DNA from: Desulfobacteraceae bacterium
GTDB lineage: Bacteria > Desulfobacterota > Desulfobacteria > Desulfobacterales > Desulfobacteraceae
Reading direction: 5' to 3'
NCBI GenBank assembly: GCA_015486915.1
Contig: WFQS01000482.1
Coordinates: 1 to 5,691, forward strand
DNA length: 5,691 nt
A program made the translations under genes and the position numbers. This document shows, piece after piece, positions 3,852 to 5,691 of the stretch (the first letter of the stretch is position 1; every line of letters begins with the position of its first letter). The notes beneath the pieces are model-generated. The model saw only the letters and a list, made by a program, of their open reading frames with translations. It was not told the origin of the DNA and did no database searches.

Positions 3852-5465
3852 TTGTATTGTCAGCATTTCGGTCTTAAGAAAAAACCTTTTCAAATCAGTT
3901 CAGACAATGAATTCCTCTGGCTGGGGGAAAAGCATGCCGCTGCTCTGACAATGCTAAAAAAAGGGTTGACAGATGAAAAGCATTGCCTGCTGGCATTAAT
4001 AGGTGATATCGGCACGGGAAAAACAACTAGTATCAATGAAATCATCCATACCTTAGATAATGAAACACTGTTTGTAAAAATTGAAAACCCCTGTTTTGAG
4101 ATGCATCAGCTTTTACTTTTCATTGCCCGGGCTCTTGGATTTGAAAACCGGTATAACGGCCATGAGGCCGAGCTGAACAGCGTTACAGCGCCTCACAATA
4201 AACATAAAAAGAACATCAGTAACTCCGTCAAAAATGAGCTCTTGCGTATAAAGGAAGGAGAAAAATTTTCATCCGCTTTTCGTTTATTTTTAGAATCCAC
4301 AGCAGAACAAAATAAAAAAGTGCTGGTCATAGTTGATGAAGCCCAGGCAATACCGGAGCAATTTCTAAACGAAATCGTTGCCTGGTCAGAATTTGGTCTC
4401 AACAATGTTTTAACTGTCATTCTTGCCGGACAGCTGGAACTGCAGGGAATCCTAAAAACAGGATCAGGACAGGTTATAAAGAACGAAAAAGTTATTCAGG
4501 TTTTTTTAAAGCCGTTAGATGAAGAGGAAACCAGGGTTTATATAAGGAAAAGACTGGAGATAGCCGGAACTACCCGGAAAATTTTTTTAATATCTGCTAT
4601 CCACGAAGCTTACATCTACTCAAAGGGCGTTCCCCGTCTCATTAATATTTCCTGTGACCAGGCTCTTGTGGCGGCTTTTGCAAAAAACATAAAAATTATT
4701 GATTTACCGATTTTCAAACAGGTGCTCCATGAACTTGCGCTGCCCACAGACCATGAGCTTTCTCTGCCCGCAGACCATGAGCTTGAACCGTCCACAGGCC
4801 ATGGGCCTGCAATGCCCGCAGGTGTTGTTGAAAAAGAGCTTCCGAAAAAACAGCCGGGGAAAAAATTATATTCTGAAAACAGGCCACCGGTTCAAAAACA
4901 GAAAAGACCAAAACTGGTAGCGGCCTGCTGGATCTGCTTATGTATCGGTATTGGCTTTCTGTTTTACACTGGATTTTTTTCCTTTGTAATGAAAAATGTC
5001 CAGTCTCATCATAGGGGGAACATTCAAACCCCGGGGAAAAATTTAAAAAAGGCCGGTGTCCATATACAAACACGGCCAACCATGGGAAAAAAATCAGTAA
5101 CACCGGCCTTTCCAGAAAAAATTATAGTAACTATCCCAAAAGCAACGTATCATCCAGTACAGGATATCGGCCTTGGATATACGCCCACTTCTTCAGAGAC
5201 GAGTCAATTACCCGCAATGGCAGATAAAATTCCAGCAAATATTCTCAAACACGAGTATACTGCTGGGCAGGATATGAGCCCTGTCAATATCCCCGGCCAC
5301 TCATACCGGGTGAGAAATTCCTCTTCTTCTGCCCCGGTGAAAAACATCAGAAAAAACCACAGGATCATAAAAATCAAGCCTGGCACACCTGAGAATCCTG
5401 ATCCCCGAAAAAGCCCGAAACCGGGTGCCATAATTGACTGGCTTATTAAAAGAAAACATATTTAA
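3852..5465 (+). CDS. ExeA/GspA-like membrane-anchored AAA ATPase
   Basis: A 537-residue protein. The start MYCQHFGLKKKPF is typical of the ExeA/GspA family, ATPases best known for type II secretion assembly. Walker A is GDIGTGKTT at 51-59, Walker B is VLVIVDEAQ at 157-165, a sensor-1-like LAGQ lies at 191-194, and GVPRLIN at 259-265 fits the conserved arginine region. Residues 296-327 form an 8-residue tandem repeat. A basic stretch precedes one membrane helix at about 355-380, giving a cytoplasmic ATPase and a periplasmic tail (381-537) rich in Pro, Lys and Ser. I see no peptidoglycan-binding domain in the tail, though ExeA has one. Residues 101-114 derive from a repeat copy inserted between Walker A and B, a section that looks longer than usual. 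No secretion genes are nearby, so the role is open. It lies 37 bp after the solute-binding gene, probably in the same operon. Confidence 0.85.
   Translation: MYCQHFGLKKKPFQISSDNEFLWLGEKHAAALTMLKKGLTDEKHCLLALIGDIGTGKTTSINEIIHTLDNETLFVKIENPCFEMHQLLLFIARALGFENRYNGHEAELNSVTAPHNKHKKNISNSVKNELLRIKEGEKFSSAFRLFLESTAEQNKKVLVIVDEAQAIPEQFLNEIVAWSEFGLNNVLTVILAGQLELQGILKTGSGQVIKNEKVIQVFLKPLDEEETRVYIRKRLEIAGTTRKIFLISAIHEAYIYSKGVPRLINISCDQALVAAFAKNIKIIDLPIFKQVLHELALPTDHELSLPADHELEPSTGHGPAMPAGVVEKELPKKQPGKKLYSENRPPVQKQKRPKLVAACWICLCIGIGFLFYTGFFSFVMKNVQSHHRGNIQTPGKNLKKAGVHIQTRPTMGKKSVTPAFPEKIIVTIPKATYHPVQDIGLGYTPTSSETSQLPAMADKIPANILKHEYTAGQDMSPVNIPGHSYRVRNSSSSAPVKNIRKNHRIIKIKPGTPENPDPRKSPKPGAIIDWLIKRKHI
4153..4194 (+). 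repeat. in-frame copy of the YNGHEA repeat inside the ATPase gene
   Basis: ATAACGGCCATGAGGC begins the block and GCCTC ends it at 4190-4194. It has the same 42-bp length and stem (GAGGC with GCCTC) as most intergenic copies but the opposite orientation. It encodes Y101 to P114 of the ATPase, 14 codons, so insertion or loss would keep the frame. The encoded YNGHEAELNS is the same peptide that the intergenic copies would encode on the minus strand. It falls in a loop between the Walker motifs, where extra residues are likely tolerated. Similarity to 2586-2685 continues to about 4252, beyond the 42-bp core. Confidence 0.7.
4727..4822 (+). repeat. four tandem 24-bp repeats in the ATPase gene
   Basis: Units start at 4727, 4751, 4775 and 4799, each with CCATG followed by an R/G-C-TT/CT pattern and ending near CCCRCAGA. 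The first three are close to one another and the fourth is more divergent. They encode an 8-residue unit: HELALPTD, HELSLPAD, HELEPSTG, HGPAMPAG. The array lies between the ATPase module and the membrane helix, so copy number would set linker length. Units of 24 bp change length without breaking the frame. Confidence 0.85.
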
Positions 5466-5550
5466 AAACAATGAAGTTGCAGCACCGGATGTATTCATGA
5501 CCAGTCCGTTTTAAACCTGCCGGAAAAGACATATGCAAAGCTCTCACAAC

Positions 5551-5691
5551 TTATCTGCCGAGATAGGCCTTTCTTATTTCATCATCTTCAAGCAGGCCTT
5601 GGGGCGTTGATTCCTTTACAACACTTCCAAGCTCAAGTATATATATCCTGTCTGCAATTTCAGCTGCTTTATGGGCGTTCTGCTCTGACAG
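5551..5691 (-). CDS. livF: branched-chain amino acid ABC transporter ATP-binding protein LivF, C-terminal part
   Basis: The minus strand from the right edge is open for 46 codons to a TAA at 5551-5553. The visible tail reads LSEQNAHKAAEIADR, then YILELG and LLEDDEIRKAYLGR. The E-Q-N-A after the ABC H-loop area, the A-D-R-x-Y-x-L-E-x-G stretch and the final AYLG are the hallmarks of LivF; LivG would have E-H-D-M in place of EQNA. LivF is one of the two cytoplasmic ATPases that power uptake of leucine, isoleucine and valine. Walker motifs lie outside the window. It converges on the ATPase gene with 85 bp between the stops. I see no clear terminator in that gap. Confidence 0.85.
   Translation of the reverse strand: MSEQNAHKAAEIADRIYILELGSVVKESTPQGLLEDDEIRKAYLGR

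Noticed and set aside
3839..3877. Twelve-residue overlapping frame starting with ATG just before the ATPase gene
   Set aside because: The upstream GGAGG (3820-3824) is 14 nt away, and the frame overlaps the ATPase start, for which GGAG is better spaced. A leader peptide is possible but unsupported.
2586..4252. Template/variable repeat pair of a diversity-generating retroelement
   Set aside because: The differences between the inverted blocks are not limited to adenines of one copy (about 9 of 22 at best), the match lies in the ATPase core and not at a C-terminus, and no reverse transcriptase is present.
4714..5103. Long minus-strand frame over the tandem repeats
   Set aside because: It is a shadow of the ATPase gene; its repeated peptide only mirrors the 24-bp tandem units.
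5466..5550. Bidirectional terminator between the converging ATPase and livF genes
   Set aside because: I found no stem of useful length followed by a T-run on either strand.

Overview
The window looks like ordinary chromosome from a moderately AT-rich, Gram-negative anaerobe. A sulfate-reducing Desulfobacteraceae-like member of the Desulfobacterota (the former deltaproteobacteria) is my best guess, based on overall gene flavour and not on a marker gene. Both window edges cut housekeeping genes: the end of cmoB (wobble-uridine tRNA modification) on the left and the end of livF (branched-chain amino acid ABC transporter ATPase) on the right, on the minus strand.

Layout: (1) 1-231, cmoB 3' end, plus strand. 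(2) 232-521, non-coding, with a 129-bp palindromic element that has IS66-like termini and an 8-bp target duplication, then a stem-loop repeat. (3) 522-2125, two minus-strand genes, a histidine-phosphatase-superfamily protein followed by an MBL-fold metallohydrolase, probably one transcript. (4) 2126-2842, 717 bp without a convincing gene, holding three copies of a ~96-bp repeat, a decayed inverted fragment matching the downstream ATPase gene, two perfect palindromes and a plausible minus-strand promoter. (5) 2843-5465, plus-strand pair: a secreted TAXI-type solute-binding protein and an ExeA/GspA-like membrane-anchored AAA ATPase starting with TTG. (6) 5551-5691, livF 3' end, minus strand.

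The most unusual signal is a repeat family whose copies all share a block TATAAC-N-GCCATGAGGC or a close variant. In one constant frame it reads Y-N-(G/S/C)-H-E-A-(D/E)-L. Five copies lie between genes, all in minus orientation. The sixth lies in plus orientation and in frame inside the ATPase gene, between Walker A and Walker B. One intergenic copy matches the ATPase gene without gaps over 100 bp at 78% identity (my hand count) but has an in-frame stop, so it is probably a dead fragment of the same or a sister gene.

The TAXI protein/ATPase pair is the other point of interest. No TRAP membrane subunit is visible. The partner ATPase has a cytoplasmic AAA module, one membrane helix and a periplasmic tail without a recognised domain. 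A periplasmic ligand sensor or carrier coupled to a membrane-anchored ATPase is possible, but nothing in the sequence proves the coupling.
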